In this document: piece by piece, positions 7,730 to 15,971 of the stretch
Layout: the number at the start of each line of letters is the position of its first letter
Position numbering within the stretch: position 1 is the stretch's first letter
Source of the DNA: an uncultured Lachnospiraceae bacterium
GTDB lineage: Bacteria; Bacillota; Clostridia; Lachnospirales; Lachnospiraceae
Direction: 5' to 3'
DNA length: 52,883 nt
NCBI GenBank assembly: GCA_947627645.1
Contig: CANQWV010000002.1
Location: 1-52,883 of the forward strand
Notes under the pieces: generated by a model
Databases searched by the model: none
Told to the model about the DNA's origin: nothing
What the model saw: the letters and a program-made list of their open reading frames with translations, nothing else
Translations under genes and position numbers: made by a program

Positions 7730-8677
7730 TCAATTCTCTATATGACCGCTGCGGGAGTCTTTCGGAGATTCCCCGAATTTTCTGCGGTACGCGCGGTAAA
7801 ACGCGGCATAGCTTGCAAATCCGCTGCGCAGGCACGCGTCCGTCACGGACAGGCCGGACTGGATCAGTGTGCGCGCGGCGAACAGGCGCTTTTCCGTGAT
7901 GTAGGAACCGATCGTGTAGCCGGTCTCCCGCCGGAACAGGTGCATCAGATAGGATCGGTTCAAATAGCAGGCCTCCGCTATGCGGTCCACCGAGAGTTCA
8001 TCTGACAGATGCCTGTTGATGAAGGCGAGGATCGAGAGAACCTGCGGATTAGCCCCGGACGCGGCGGGAAAAGAGATATCTCCGCCGTCGAGCGTCCGGT
8101 TCAGAAGGATCAGAAACTGAAGGAGCACGGACTGCCGGTAGAGCAGGGCTTCCGCCGCAGAGAGAGCTGTGGGGCGGGCCGCCGCGGCCGCGGGTTCAAA
8201 TTGGCAGGAAGCTGTATCTTTCTTTGCCGCAGGTTCGAACTGGTGAAAAGCCGCATCCTCCTTCGCTGCCGCGACCAGTTCACGGTATTGCGGGTACAGG
8301 CGGCTTTCCTGGAAGCGATCGATGCGCAGGACGTGCGAGCGGCGGGCGGAGCACAGGGAAAAACAGCGCCCCAGATCTGCGCCGAGCGTGCGGTACTGCT
8401 CGAACAGTGTCGACGACAGATAGAGGATCAGGCGGCGGTAAGGCGTCTCGTCGTGGACGACGGGTCTGTGCACCTCCCCGGCCGGCACAAGCACGATGTC
8501 GTACGGCTGGAGCTGGTAGGTCTCCCCCTCAATGTAATAGCTCACACTGCCGCTCACGAAGAGCAGCAGCTTGTGGAAATCGTGGTAATGGCTTTGAAAA
8601 TCACGCGCCTCCGCGCTGGTCAGGTAAAAAATGCGGAAATCGCTGTTCAGATAGCCTGTTTTCTGGAAGGTGGACAT
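7730..8677 (-). CDS. AraC family transcriptional regulator with N-terminal cupin
   Basis: This is a 315-aa regulator. The N-terminal cupin (about 1-110) has HYHDFHKLLLFVSGSVSYYI and the loop DIVLVPAGEVHRP. The C-terminal double HTH (about 215-310) has LSVDRIAEACYLNRSYLMHL and the second-helix block AFYRAYRRKFGESP. It therefore probably senses a small ligand, such as a sugar, and activates a nearby operon. A 13-residue repeat (KEDAAFHQFEPAA, then KKDTASCQFEPAA) lies between the two domains and matches a 39-bp DNA repeat at 8193-8270. The start ATG 8677 has GGGGGT at 7 nt. The target genes are not obvious in the window. Confidence 0.92.
   Translation of the reverse strand: MSTFQKTGYLNSDFRIFYLTSAEARDFQSHYHDFHKLLLFVSGSVSYYIEGETYQLQPYDIVLVPAGEVHRPVVHDETPYRRLILYLSSTLFEQYRTLGADLGRCFSLCSARRSHVLRIDRFQESRLYPQYRELVAAAKEDAAFHQFEPAAKKDTASCQFEPAAAAARPTALSAAEALLYRQSVLLQFLILLNRTLDGGDISFPAASGANPQVLSILAFINRHLSDELSVDRIAEACYLNRSYLMHLFRRETGYTIGSYITEKRLFAARTLIQSGLSVTDACLRSGFASYAAFYRAYRRKFGESPKDSRSGHIEN
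8193..8270. repeat. 39-bp tandem repeat inside the AraC linker
   Basis: Two units start with GGTTC at 8193 and 8232, 39 bp apart. They encode two 13-aa units in the linker between cupin and HTH. The period keeps the frame. Confidence 0.75.
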
Positions 8678-8710
8678 CGCTGCACCCCCTTGCTGTCTTA
8701 TTTTTGAAAA

Positions 8711-8739
8711 AGAATAACACCGAAAGACATTATTTGCAA
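8711..8739 (-). promoter_or_regulatory. Promoter of the AraC-type regulator gene
   Basis: On the minus strand, TTGCAA (8739-8734) and TATTCT (8716-8711) are separated by 17 bp, upstream of ATG 8677. Confidence 0.5.
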
Positions 8740-8937
8740 GGTAAAAAGCAGAATACTAGTTTTTCTTGAAGAAAATGGCGAGTATAATGAAAACAATAAA
8801 AGCAAGAGAAAGCGAAATCAGGTGCTTGCAAACAAGACAAAAACGGCCGTGAAACGGCTGGGTCCGGGCTCCGGGACAAGGGACAAGGGACAAGGAAGCG
8901 TTCGGACGGTCTGATTGGGAGAAGGGGGTAAACGTGC

Positions 8938-9798
8938 ATGGAACTGACGTTGAGTATGTATCAGAGCTTTGGCAACGACTATCTGATCTATGATTGCCTG
9001 AAGAATGACTATGAACTGAAACCGGAGGATATCCGCCACATCTGCCACCGCCAGTTCGGCGCGGGCTCGGACGGCATTCTGGTGGGACCGCTGCAGATCT
9101 TCGGCAAGATGGGCGTGAAGATCTACAACCCGGACGGAGGCGAGGCGGCGATCAGCGGCAACGGTATCTGCATCTTCGCGAAATACCTCAAGGATGCCGG
9201 CTATGTGGTCAAGAAGGAATTTGTGCTGCAGACGCAGAGCCGCGAGGTGACGGTCCGCTATCACAACGAAGAGGCGAAGGAGATGACAATCTCGATGGGC
9301 AAGCTCTACTGCGGACAGACAAAGCCTGTCGAGGAGGGCGCGGATCAGACGAAGAGCGAGCAGGTTCCGGTTGTCTATGAGGGAGAGTCGTACTGCGGCA
9401 CCTGTGTATGGATGGGCAATCTGCACTGCATCATACCGATGAAGGAGATCTCTAAGGAGGCCGTCTGTAAGATCGGCGCGGAGCTTGAGAAATCCGGGCG
9501 TTTTCCGGACGGGATCAACACGCAGATCATCCGTATCGCGGACAAGAACAATATTTACACAGAGGTCTATGAGAGGGGCGCCGGCTACACGCTGGCGTCG
9601 GGCAGCAGCTGTTGTGCGGCCGCCGGGGTAGCTTACCAGCTCGGCCTGACCGACCCGTGCGTGTACGTGCATATGCCGGGCGGCGTGCTGACCGTGAAGG
9701 TCGACGAGAACATGAACGCCCATATGACCGGCAGCGCAGACTATATCGGCCGCATGACTCTGTCGGATGAGTTCCTGCGGAAATACCAGATTGGCTGA
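8938..9798 (+). CDS. dapF: Diaminopimelate epimerase-family protein with both catalytic Cys replaced by Ser
   Basis: This 286-aa protein is a clear DapF homologue: FGNDYLIYD at the start, GAGSDGILVGP, NPDGGEAAISGNG near residue 72 and ERGAGYTLASGSSCCAAA near residue 215. DapF isomerises LL- to meso-diaminopimelate for lysine and peptidoglycan synthesis, using two cysteines found in NADG-x-x-x-x-CGNG and T-x-ACG. Here both positions read Ser (SGNG and LASG). Ser/Ser forms occur in some Clostridia, to my knowledge, so the annotation by fold is safe but the reaction is not. The start ATG 8938 has GGAGAAGGGGG about 9 nt upstream. The gene is not in an obvious lysine operon. Confidence 0.88.
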   Translation: MELTLSMYQSFGNDYLIYDCLKNDYELKPEDIRHICHRQFGAGSDGILVGPLQIFGKMGVKIYNPDGGEAAISGNGICIFAKYLKDAGYVVKKEFVLQTQSREVTVRYHNEEAKEMTISMGKLYCGQTKPVEEGADQTKSEQVPVVYEGESYCGTCVWMGNLHCIIPMKEISKEAVCKIGAELEKSGRFPDGINTQIIRIADKNNIYTEVYERGAGYTLASGSSCCAAAGVAYQLGLTDPCVYVHMPGGVLTVKVDENMNAHMTGSADYIGRMTLSDEFLRKYQIG

Positions 9799-9845
9799 TC
9801 CGGGTATTCTCATATCGAACGATTTTGTTTTTGAACTAATGACAG

Positions 9846-9879
9846 GACCGGCAGGGTGCCCGAACACTCTGCCGGTCTT
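9846..9879 (+). terminator. Weak hairpin terminator after dapF
   Basis: GACCGGCAG (9846-9854) pairs with CTGCCGGTC (9869-9877), followed by only TT. It could be a weak terminator or an attenuator before the antitoxin gene. Confidence 0.5.
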
Positions 9880-9898
9880 GGCTCGGGAGGGTCGCCGG

Positions 9899-10231
9899 AT
9901 GCAGATACGGATAGAACCATCGCGGGAGATTCGTAAAAATTATAATACGATCGCAAAGCTCTGCCGGGAGTCGGGAGCTCCGGTCTTTATCACCAAAAAT
10001 GGAATGGGCAATCTGGTTGCGGTCTCGTTGGAGCAGTTCTGCATGCGGGAGAGCCGGATCGAGTTTCGGGAAAGGCTGGTCGACATTGAGAAGAACCGCC
10101 GGAAAGGCGTGAAGGATTTTTCCGTGGCGGAGGTCAGACGGCGGCTGCTCGGGCTGATTGAAAATTACAACCTTTTAAAATTGACAGAAGAGAATGAATA
10201 TCCGGCGCGGGAAAAGCATCCGCCAGAGTGA
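9899..10231 (+). CDS. Phd/YefM-type antitoxin-like protein, no toxin partner
   Basis: The start chosen is ATG 9899, with GGGAGG 8 nt upstream; a longer frame from 9767 overlaps dapF and has no site. The 110-aa protein opens QIRIEPSREIRKNYNTIAKL and continues with CRESGAPVFITKNGMGNLVA, which is the Phd/YefM DNA-binding fold (S-x-x-R-x-N, then P-V-x-I-T-x-x-G). The C-terminal ~50 residues are charged and could be a toxin-binding tail or may be degenerate. No RelE/ParE or Doc gene follows; the next gene is ybaK. It may act as a solitary regulator or be the remnant of a lost TA pair. Confidence 0.78.
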   Translation: MQIRIEPSREIRKNYNTIAKLCRESGAPVFITKNGMGNLVAVSLEQFCMRESRIEFRERLVDIEKNRRKGVKDFSVAEVRRRLLGLIENYNLLKLTEENEYPAREKHPPE

Positions 10232-10264
10232 GGAGAGGAGCGCCGGGGGAGGGACGGTATTATA

Positions 10265-10798
10265 ATGGAAGTTTATCATGGAAGGCCGGCGGATCCTGAC
10301 GGTCGGCTGCCGAAGGAGCTGGCAGTGTACGATCTGCTGGACGAGCTGGCTATTTCTTACGAGAGGGTCGATCACCGGGCGCTGATGACGATCGCGGACT
10401 GCGATGAGGTGGACGCGACGCTCGATATCCGCATCTGCAAGAATCTGTTCCTGTGCAACCATCAGAAGACAAGCTTTTACCTGCTGATGATGCCGGGAAC
10501 GAAGAAGTTTGTGACAAAGGAAGTCTCGCATCGGATCGGCTCCGCGCGCCTGTCGTTCGCGGATGAGTCTTATATGGAAGAATTTCTCAACATTACACCC
10601 GGCTCTGTCAGCATCATGGGCCTGATGAATGATGCCGGGAACCGGGTGCAGCTGCTCATCGACCGCGAGGTCGCCGAGTCGGAGTACGTGGGCTGCCATC
10701 CGTGCGTCAACACCTCAAGCCTGAAGCTGCGCACACAGGATGTGCTCACGAAATTCCTGCCGGCGGTTCACCACGCGTATCAAATCCTGGATCTGTGA
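10265..10798 (+). CDS. YbaK/EbsC-family aminoacyl-tRNA deacylase (prolyl-tRNA editing type)
   Basis: This 177-aa protein has the YbaK fold: AVYDLLDELAISYERVDH, ICKNLFLCNHQKTSFYLLMM, FVTKEVSHRIGSARLSFA, and the C-terminal TPGSVSIMGLMND with HPCVNTSSLKL. This family (ProX, PrdX, ProXp-ala) hydrolyses mischarged Ala- or Cys-tRNA(Pro) in the cytoplasm. The exact substrate cannot be read off, and the longer N-terminal helix resembles PrdX/ProX more than E. coli YbaK. GGGAGGG precedes the start. It converges with the S1-protein gene over a shared hairpin. Confidence 0.9.
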   Translation: MEVYHGRPADPDGRLPKELAVYDLLDELAISYERVDHRALMTIADCDEVDATLDIRICKNLFLCNHQKTSFYLLMMPGTKKFVTKEVSHRIGSARLSFADESYMEEFLNITPGSVSIMGLMNDAGNRVQLLIDREVAESEYVGCHPCVNTSSLKLRTQDVLTKFLPAVHHAYQILDL

Positions 10799-10853
10799 AA
10801 TTTGTGTTCTGCAAAATGCAGCCCCAAAGTACAGCCCGTGCGGCAGATTGGAA

Positions 10854-10877
10854 GCGCCTGCGGTTTGCCGCAGGCGC
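10854..10877. terminator. Hairpin between convergent ybaK-like and S1 genes
   Basis: GCGCCTGCGG (10854-10863) and CCGCAGGCGC (10868-10877) form a perfect 10-bp stem with a 4-nt loop. There is no clear T-tract on either strand, so it may work with Rho or protect 3' ends rather than act as a classical terminator. Confidence 0.6.
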
Positions 10878-10900
10878 AGACTGCACTTAGCGAATACAAA

Positions 10901-12049
10901 TTACAGCTTAATGTTCTTAAACAAAGACGCCAGAGAGGTGGTCGCCTCTTCCGCCTTCGGCAGGTGGAAGGTCTCTTCCTCGATTGCCTCCGCGGCCACG
11001 TCTTCGAGAGCCTTCATGCTCAGGCTGATCTTGCCATCCTTGACGCCAATGATCTTTACTTTTACGGTCTGGCCTTCCTTGAGTACAGCCGCCGGGTGCT
11101 TGATGCGCTGCTGGCTGATCTGCGAGACGTGAACCAGCCCGGAGAGGCCGTTGCCGAGATTCACAAACGCGCCGTACGGCTGCAGCGTCTCCACCGTGCC
11201 CTCGGTCACAAGGCCGACCTGTACGTTGGAGATCCTGTTTTTGCGCTCTTCCTCAGCCTTCTCGCGCAGGATGTCGCGCGCGGAGAGGACGAGACGCTTC
11301 TCTGCCGGATCCGCCGTGATGACACGCACTTCAATCTCACGCCCGACGAACTCGTCGAGATTTTCCACATAATTCAGCGACAGCTTGGACGCCGGGATAA
11401 AGCCGCGGATGCCTTCGACGTATGTAGTCACGCCGCTCTTGACCGCTTCGCTGATCTTGACCGTGATGTTGGACTGATCCTTCTGCAGCTGCTGCAGACG
11501 ATCCCAGCCGAGCACGGCTGCCGCGGCCTTCAAAGAGAGCTGGATGCGGCCCTGCGCGTTGTCGCGGCGGATCACGGTCGCAGAGACGGGCTGTCCGGTC
11601 GTAAAGCTTCTGAGGGAGAAGGCCGGATCGTCGCTGGCGTCCTCGCGGCGCACCACACCCTCGGCGTGGATGCCGAGATCGATTACCAGCTCCTCGTCAG
11701 AGATCCCGATGACAGTGCCATTCAGGATATCGCCCTCGTGGATCGGCTTCATGGAAGCTTTGATCGCATCCTCGTAGTCTGCCATGCTTTCGGCCGGCTC
11801 TGCCGGTTTGGCAGGTGCTTCGGCTGATGCAGGCTCAGCCGCATCTGACGCCGCGGATCCGGCAGGAGCTTCCGGGGTCTCTGGTGTCTCCGGTGCTTCT
11901 GGTACTTCTGGCGTCTCCGGAATCTCTGCTGCCTCTGGTGTTCCCGGGATTTCAGGAGCTTCCGGCGCTGTCGGGATCTCCGGCGTCTCCGGCACTTCCG
12001 GCGTGCTCCCGTTCTCAGGGGTCTGTGCTGTCAAAATTTCTTCGCTCAT
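10901..12049 (-). CDS. S1 RNA-binding domain protein (ribosomal protein S1-like)
   Basis: This is a 382-aa protein. Residues ~12-85 are a low-complexity tail of Pro-Glu-(Thr/Ala/Val) units (TPE, APE, IPE). Three S1/OB domains then follow: ~100-170 (EGDILNGTVIGISDEELVID), ~190-260 (TTYVEGIRGFIPASKLSL) and ~275-350 (TLQPYGAFVNLGNGLSGLVH). Short S1 proteins of this type in Clostridia bind mRNA near the ribosome and often replace the six-domain enterobacterial S1. The Pro-Glu tail is unusual in length and looks like expanded repeats. GGAGG lies 11 nt before ATG 12049. It has no operon partner. Confidence 0.9.
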   Translation of the reverse strand: MSEEILTAQTPENGSTPEVPETPEIPTAPEAPEIPGTPEAAEIPETPEVPEAPETPETPEAPAGSAASDAAEPASAEAPAKPAEPAESMADYEDAIKASMKPIHEGDILNGTVIGISDEELVIDLGIHAEGVVRREDASDDPAFSLRSFTTGQPVSATVIRRDNAQGRIQLSLKAAAAVLGWDRLQQLQKDQSNITVKISEAVKSGVTTYVEGIRGFIPASKLSLNYVENLDEFVGREIEVRVITADPAEKRLVLSARDILREKAEEERKNRISNVQVGLVTEGTVETLQPYGAFVNLGNGLSGLVHVSQISQQRIKHPAAVLKEGQTVKVKIIGVKDGKISLSMKALEDVAAEAIEEETFHLPKAEEATTSLASLFKNIKL

Positions 12050-12195
12050 AAATCTGATTGCCTCCGTTCACATATATTTGGAGCCTGCGACTCACAGCCA
12101 TACAGCCGTATGCCCGCAGCCCCATATTATTTTCTTATTTTATCACAGCATTTGCCGTTTGGATACCAGAAAAAAGCGAAAAATGAGAAAATAGT

Positions 12196-12224
12196 TTCAC
12201 AAAAAGAGAAAGAGGTGCTATACT
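12196..12224 (+). promoter_or_regulatory. Promoter of tsaC
   Basis: TTCACA (12196-12201) and TATACT (12219-12224) are spaced 17 bp apart, 25 nt before ATG 12249. It would drive tsaC, the LMW-PTP-like gene and rpiB. Confidence 0.7.
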
Positions 12225-12248
12225 TAGAGCCGAAAGGTGTGAAAATAT

Positions 12249-13295
12249 ATGAAAACGCTCATCGAAAATATGCGGAACGGCGTCGATGAGGCCGGAATCC
12301 GCCGCGCGGGCGAGCTTCTGCGCCAGGGCGGGCTGGTCGCCTTTCCCACAGAGACTGTGTACGGGCTGGGCGCGGACGCGTTGGACGCGGAGGCTGCGGC
12401 GAAGATTTACCGGGCGAAGGGAAGGCCGTCAGACAATCCTCTGATTGTACATATTGCGGACTGGGATGCGATCGGCAGGATTGCGGCCGATATCCCGACG
12501 GAGGCGAAGCGGCTTGCGGATGCGTTCTGGCCGGGACCGCTCACGATGATCCTGAAAAAGTCGGAGGTCGTGCCGTTCGCGACGACGGGCGGGCTTGAGA
12601 CAGTGGCGGTGCGCCTGCCGGACCATGAGGTGGCGCGCGCGCTGATCCGTGCGGGGGGCGGGTATGTTGCGGCGCCGAGCGCGAACACGTCCGGGAGGCC
12701 GAGCCCGACAAAGGCGGAGCACGTCGCGCAGGATCTGGACGGAGTGATCGATATGATCATCGATGGCGGGGACGTAGAGATCGGCATCGAGTCCACGATT
12801 GTCGATCTGACCGAAGGTCGTCCCACGATTCTGCGGCCGGGCTATATCAGCAGGGAGATGCTTGCCGGCGTGCTTGGAAGGGTAGAGGTGGATCGTGCGC
12901 TTTTCGCGGAGGATGAGCATCTGAGGCCGAAAGCTCCGGGGATGCGCTACCGGCATTATGCACCCAGGGCGCAGCTTTTTATCGTGGAGGGCGCGCAGCA
13001 GCGCGTGCGGGAGACGATCAACGCGCGGGCGGCGGAGAATGCAGAAAAGGGGCGCTGCACGGGCGTGATCGGGACGGACGAATCGCAGGATTACTATGCA
13101 AATGCCCTTGTGAAGTCGATCGGTTCGCGGACGGACGAGAGCTCGATTGCGCGGCATCTGTACAGTATTCTGAGGGAATTTGACGAGTCGGAGGTCAGCG
13201 TGATCTACTCGGAGTCGTTTGACACCCCGCAGATGGGACAGGCGATCATGAACCGTCTGATTAAAGCGGCCGGGCATCAGATCATTTCGGTTTAG
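12249..13295 (+). CDS. tsaC: L-threonylcarbamoyladenylate synthase (Sua5 type)
   Basis: This 348-aa protein is of the long Sua5 type, with a YrdC domain plus a C-terminal Sua5 domain. GGLVAFPTETVYGLGADA, KIYRAKGRPSDNPLIVHI (the KxR motif), APSANTSGRPSPT (SxN motif) and ESTIVDLT show an intact active site. MRYRHYAPRAQLFIV begins the linker to the second domain. The enzyme makes threonylcarbamoyl-AMP from Thr, bicarbonate and ATP, for t6A37 in ANN-decoding tRNAs. The next two genes follow the Bacillus ywlC-ywlE-ywlF order. Confidence 0.95.
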   Translation: MKTLIENMRNGVDEAGIRRAGELLRQGGLVAFPTETVYGLGADALDAEAAAKIYRAKGRPSDNPLIVHIADWDAIGRIAADIPTEAKRLADAFWPGPLTMILKKSEVVPFATTGGLETVAVRLPDHEVARALIRAGGGYVAAPSANTSGRPSPTKAEHVAQDLDGVIDMIIDGGDVEIGIESTIVDLTEGRPTILRPGYISREMLAGVLGRVEVDRALFAEDEHLRPKAPGMRYRHYAPRAQLFIVEGAQQRVRETINARAAENAEKGRCTGVIGTDESQDYYANALVKSIGSRTDESSIARHLYSILREFDESEVSVIYSESFDTPQMGQAIMNRLIKAAGHQIISV

Positions 13296-13376
13296 GATGC
13301 ATTTTGACAGGGATTGCCGCGGTTTCCCGGGCAGATTTCCGGCCGGCAATGCTACACAGCGAGGAGCTGATTCATT

Positions 13377-13841
13377 TTGAGACGATATGACAGGTTAATT
13401 TTTGTAAGCAACAGCGATACGGCGCTCGGCCCGATGGCGGAGGCGATCCTGCAGAGCAAGTTTCTGCTTGATGTACTTGAGGTGACCTCCAGGGGGGCGG
13501 TTGTCCTGTTCCCGGAGCCGGTCAATCCGAAGGCGGAGGCGGTGCTGGTCAGCAACGGCCTCACGATGAAGGATCATATGAGCGCCCCGCTTCTCGCGGA
13601 GGATTTCGACGAGCGGACGCTGATTCTCGTGACGGATGGAAGCGTGCGCCAGAAGCTTCAGAATCAGTTCGGGGAGCTGGCGGAAGGGATTCAGACGCTC
13701 GGGGAGTTCGTCGGGGATGCGCGCGAGCCTTCCAATCCGTACGGCGGGTCGCTGGCGGATTATGGCGTGTGTTTTGGAGAACTGGATGTTTTGATCGCGA
13801 AGCTGGTGCTTCAGCTGAATGAGGAGGAATTACTATGTTAG
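13377..13841 (+). CDS. LMW protein-tyrosine-phosphatase homologue lacking catalytic residues
   Basis: The start is TTG 13377 with GAGGAG 10 nt upstream; no ATG or GTG fits. The protein is 154 aa, the family length. The P-loop that normally reads V-C-x-G-N-x-C-R-S-P-M-A-E is VSNSDTALGPMAE here: the nucleophile Cys is Ser and the phosphate-binding Arg is Leu. The general-acid motif DPYGGSL is NPYGGSL. All three catalytic residues are therefore gone, while the fold-defining PMAEAIL and PYGGSLADY remain. Its place between tsaC and rpiB is the ywlE position (protein-arginine phosphatase in Bacillus). It overlaps rpiB by 7 bp. It may bind a phosphoprotein, or be decaying. Confidence 0.85.
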   Translation: MRRYDRLIFVSNSDTALGPMAEAILQSKFLLDVLEVTSRGAVVLFPEPVNPKAEAVLVSNGLTMKDHMSAPLLAEDFDERTLILVTDGSVRQKLQNQFGELAEGIQTLGEFVGDAREPSNPYGGSLADYGVCFGELDVLIAKLVLQLNEEELLC

Positions 13842-14266
13842 CAATCGGATGTGACCAGGGCGGCTATGAGCTGAAACTGGAGGTTATGAAGTATCTGGAC
13901 GGCAAGGGGATCGAATATAAGGACTGCGGTACCTACTCCCCGGCCTCGGTAGACTACCCGGTCTACGCGCGGGCGGTTGTGAAAGAGATCTTGTCTGGCA
14001 GCTGTGAGAAAGGGATCATCATCTGCGGCACCGGGATCGGCGTCTCGATGGTGGCGAACCGCTACAAGGGGATACGTGCGGCGCTGTGCGGCGACTGCTT
14101 CAGCGCGGAGGCGACCAGGCTGCACAACGACGCGAATGTCCTGACGATGGGCGCGCGCGTGGTGGGTCCGGGCCTTGCCTGCAAGATCGTGGACACTTTC
14201 CTGAACACGCCGTTTTCCGGCGAGGAGCGCCATGTGCGCAGGGTAAAGATGATCGACGAGGAGTGA
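13835..14266 (+). CDS. rpiB: Ribose-5-phosphate isomerase B
   Basis: This 143-aa protein has the RpiB/LacA fold: LAIGCDQGGYELKLEVMKYL, CGTYSPASVDYPVYA, GIIICGTGIGVSMVANRYKG with the active-site Cys in the CGTGIG loop, and HNDANVLTMGARVVG. It interconverts ribose-5-P and ribulose-5-P in the pentose phosphate pathway. The N-terminus reads DQGG where most members have DHAG, so the usual His is replaced by Gln. GAGGAATT lies 5-8 nt upstream of ATG 13835. It is coupled to the preceding gene by overlap. Confidence 0.94.
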   Translation: MLAIGCDQGGYELKLEVMKYLDGKGIEYKDCGTYSPASVDYPVYARAVVKEILSGSCEKGIIICGTGIGVSMVANRYKGIRAALCGDCFSAEATRLHNDANVLTMGARVVGPGLACKIVDTFLNTPFSGEERHVRRVKMIDEE

Positions 14267-14331
14267 GCGGCAGGCCGGCCGCAGAGGAGGGCGGAGGCCT
14301 GCCCCGTCGGTCCGCGGAAGAGGCCGGCGGT

Positions 14332-15720
14332 TTATCCGCAGATATCCTCGAGATCGATCAGCCATACATTTCCTGTCTCGCGTGCGGCGAGGCGCAGCTC
14401 CTCTGTAAAGCCGGAGGTGGAGAAGATACAACAGTAACGGGTCAGCTTTCCGAACGCGTCGATCGGCATCAGAAGCTCGTCGAGCAGTCCCTTGCCAGCC
14501 GGCTCTGCGCTGCTGTGGCAGACGCCGAGCACGGTGTGGTGTTCGTCCATCGCCACGAGCGGGATGCGGAAGAACGGTTCGCGTTTTGTGCCGCCGGTCC
14601 ACCAGGCGCCGGTGTGCTTGTAGACAAAAGGAGTCTGGTCGGTGCCGGCCAGGCGTTCCAGGTATTCGGCGCAGACGGTCTCGAAGACGGGACACAGGTA
14701 TTCGTCGAGCGCCGGAAGCACCTGCTGCTCATAGACCTGAGGACCGTGCCCGAGCAGGATTTCGCTGAGGTTCGGGCCGACGAAGCGGTACCAGAACCGC
14801 GTCATGTGGTCTGCAAACTGATAACGTACTTTTTTTGCGGATTCCCCGGCAGCGGGGAATTCTTTGCGCAGCAGGCCGAGAGAAATCAGAACGCCAAGGT
14901 ATTTCGCGCATTTATTCGTGCCGATGGCGGCTTTTTCGGAGATGTCGGTCAGCCTGCTGCAGCCGGAGGCGATGATCTCCAGAAGATAATTGTAGGTAGA
15001 GATTTCGCGCAGCTCCCTGTGAAGGACGTCCATTGGAGCCATGAGCGTGGGAGAGTCCGCGGTGAAAAAAAGCTTCAGGATATTCTGGCGCGCGGGAAGC
15101 TTCGGCTGGATCCTGGGCAGACAGGAGGGGAAGCCTCCCGTTACCCCGTACAGGAGGAGCTGTTCCTTCGGGGTGAAGCCGGAAAGAGAGGGCTGGCATA
15201 CGGAAAACGGCAGTACATCCAGAAACGCCCGCGCTGTGATCGCGTCGAACGGCTTGCGGATCGGAGCCTCCATAAGCTCGCCGGCATAGCTGACCGAGGA
15301 GCTCGAGACGATCAGGAATATTTTTCCGCTCTGGAAATCATGCTGCACCGCATCTGAGAAGTCCTCCATGAAATCCGGGCAGTTCCATGCAAGGTTCTGA
15401 AATTCGTCGAGCACGAGAACCAGCCGGCGGGAAAAGGAAAAATCAGAGAGAAACGAGAAGGCCTGCCGCCAGCTTTCGAAGAAGCCGGGCATTTTCCGCG
15501 CGCTGAGGCTGCGGGCCGTCTGACAGTAGAAGGCGTTCAGCTGCCCCGCGGGGACGTTCTCCTGGGCGGAGAAGAACAGAGTCGCCTTGTCGCGGCAGAA
15601 CTCGCGGATCAGGCTGGTTTTTCCGGTGCCATACCGCCCATAGAGAAAAATAAAGGAGAACTGGACACGGTTATAGAGCGCATTCAGCTTTTTGATATCG
15701 TTCGTAAAAAATGAATTCAT
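14332..15720 (-). CDS. ATP-binding protein, archaeal-type ATPase with DUF234 C-terminus
   Basis: ATG 15720 was chosen because AAGGAG lies 8 nt before it. The 462-aa protein starts NSFFTNDIKKLNALYN and has Walker A YGRYGTGKTSL (about residues 24-34) and Walker B RRLVLVLDEFQNL. A winged-helix segment follows around 260-320. The C-terminal ~120 residues are the DUF234 region, which resembles a PD-(D/E)xK fold. These STAND-like NTPases are common in Lachnospiraceae and Bacteroidetes in many copies, often of unknown role; a DNA-linked or defence function has been proposed. It stands alone under a strong promoter, divergent from the surface-protein gene. Confidence 0.88.
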   Translation of the reverse strand: MNSFFTNDIKKLNALYNRVQFSFIFLYGRYGTGKTSLIREFCRDKATLFFSAQENVPAGQLNAFYCQTARSLSARKMPGFFESWRQAFSFLSDFSFSRRLVLVLDEFQNLAWNCPDFMEDFSDAVQHDFQSGKIFLIVSSSSVSYAGELMEAPIRKPFDAITARAFLDVLPFSVCQPSLSGFTPKEQLLLYGVTGGFPSCLPRIQPKLPARQNILKLFFTADSPTLMAPMDVLHRELREISTYNYLLEIIASGCSRLTDISEKAAIGTNKCAKYLGVLISLGLLRKEFPAAGESAKKVRYQFADHMTRFWYRFVGPNLSEILLGHGPQVYEQQVLPALDEYLCPVFETVCAEYLERLAGTDQTPFVYKHTGAWWTGGTKREPFFRIPLVAMDEHHTVLGVCHSSAEPAGKGLLDELLMPIDAFGKLTRYCCIFSTSGFTEELRLAARETGNVWLIDLEDICG

Positions 15721-15760
15721 GATCCTGCTCCTTATCTGTGAGGATGATACGTGCAGGTTT

Positions 15761-15789
15761 AGTATAGTAGACAGAAAATACAATGTCAA
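15761..15789 (-). promoter_or_regulatory. Strong promoter of the ATPase gene
   Basis: On the minus strand, TTGACA (15789-15784) and TATACT (15766-15761) are spaced exactly 17 bp apart. Confidence 0.8.
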
Positions 15790-15852
15790 TAAAAAGCAAA
15801 CTTGTGAGATGATATTTTTTCGCAAAAAGTCTTAATTTTAAGAATCTTTTTA

Positions 15853-15881
15853 TTTACGTGAGAAAAAGATTGTACTATACT
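15853..15881 (+). promoter_or_regulatory. Promoter of the large surface protein gene
   Basis: TTTACG (15853-15858) and TATACT (15876-15881) are spaced 17 bp apart. It is divergent from the ATPase promoter about 65 bp away. Confidence 0.6.
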
Positions 15882-15971
15882 ATATAAGGTGTATTATGTT
15901 GTTGGCAATATCAGCAATATCAGCCGTGCATCCGGGGGCGGGTGCCGCGGCTTGAATGGGGAGGATTTATA

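Noticed and set aside
10802-11827. Long plus-strand ORF opposite the S1-domain gene
   Set aside because: It is a shadow of a GC-rich gene; the minus-strand product has three clear S1 domains.
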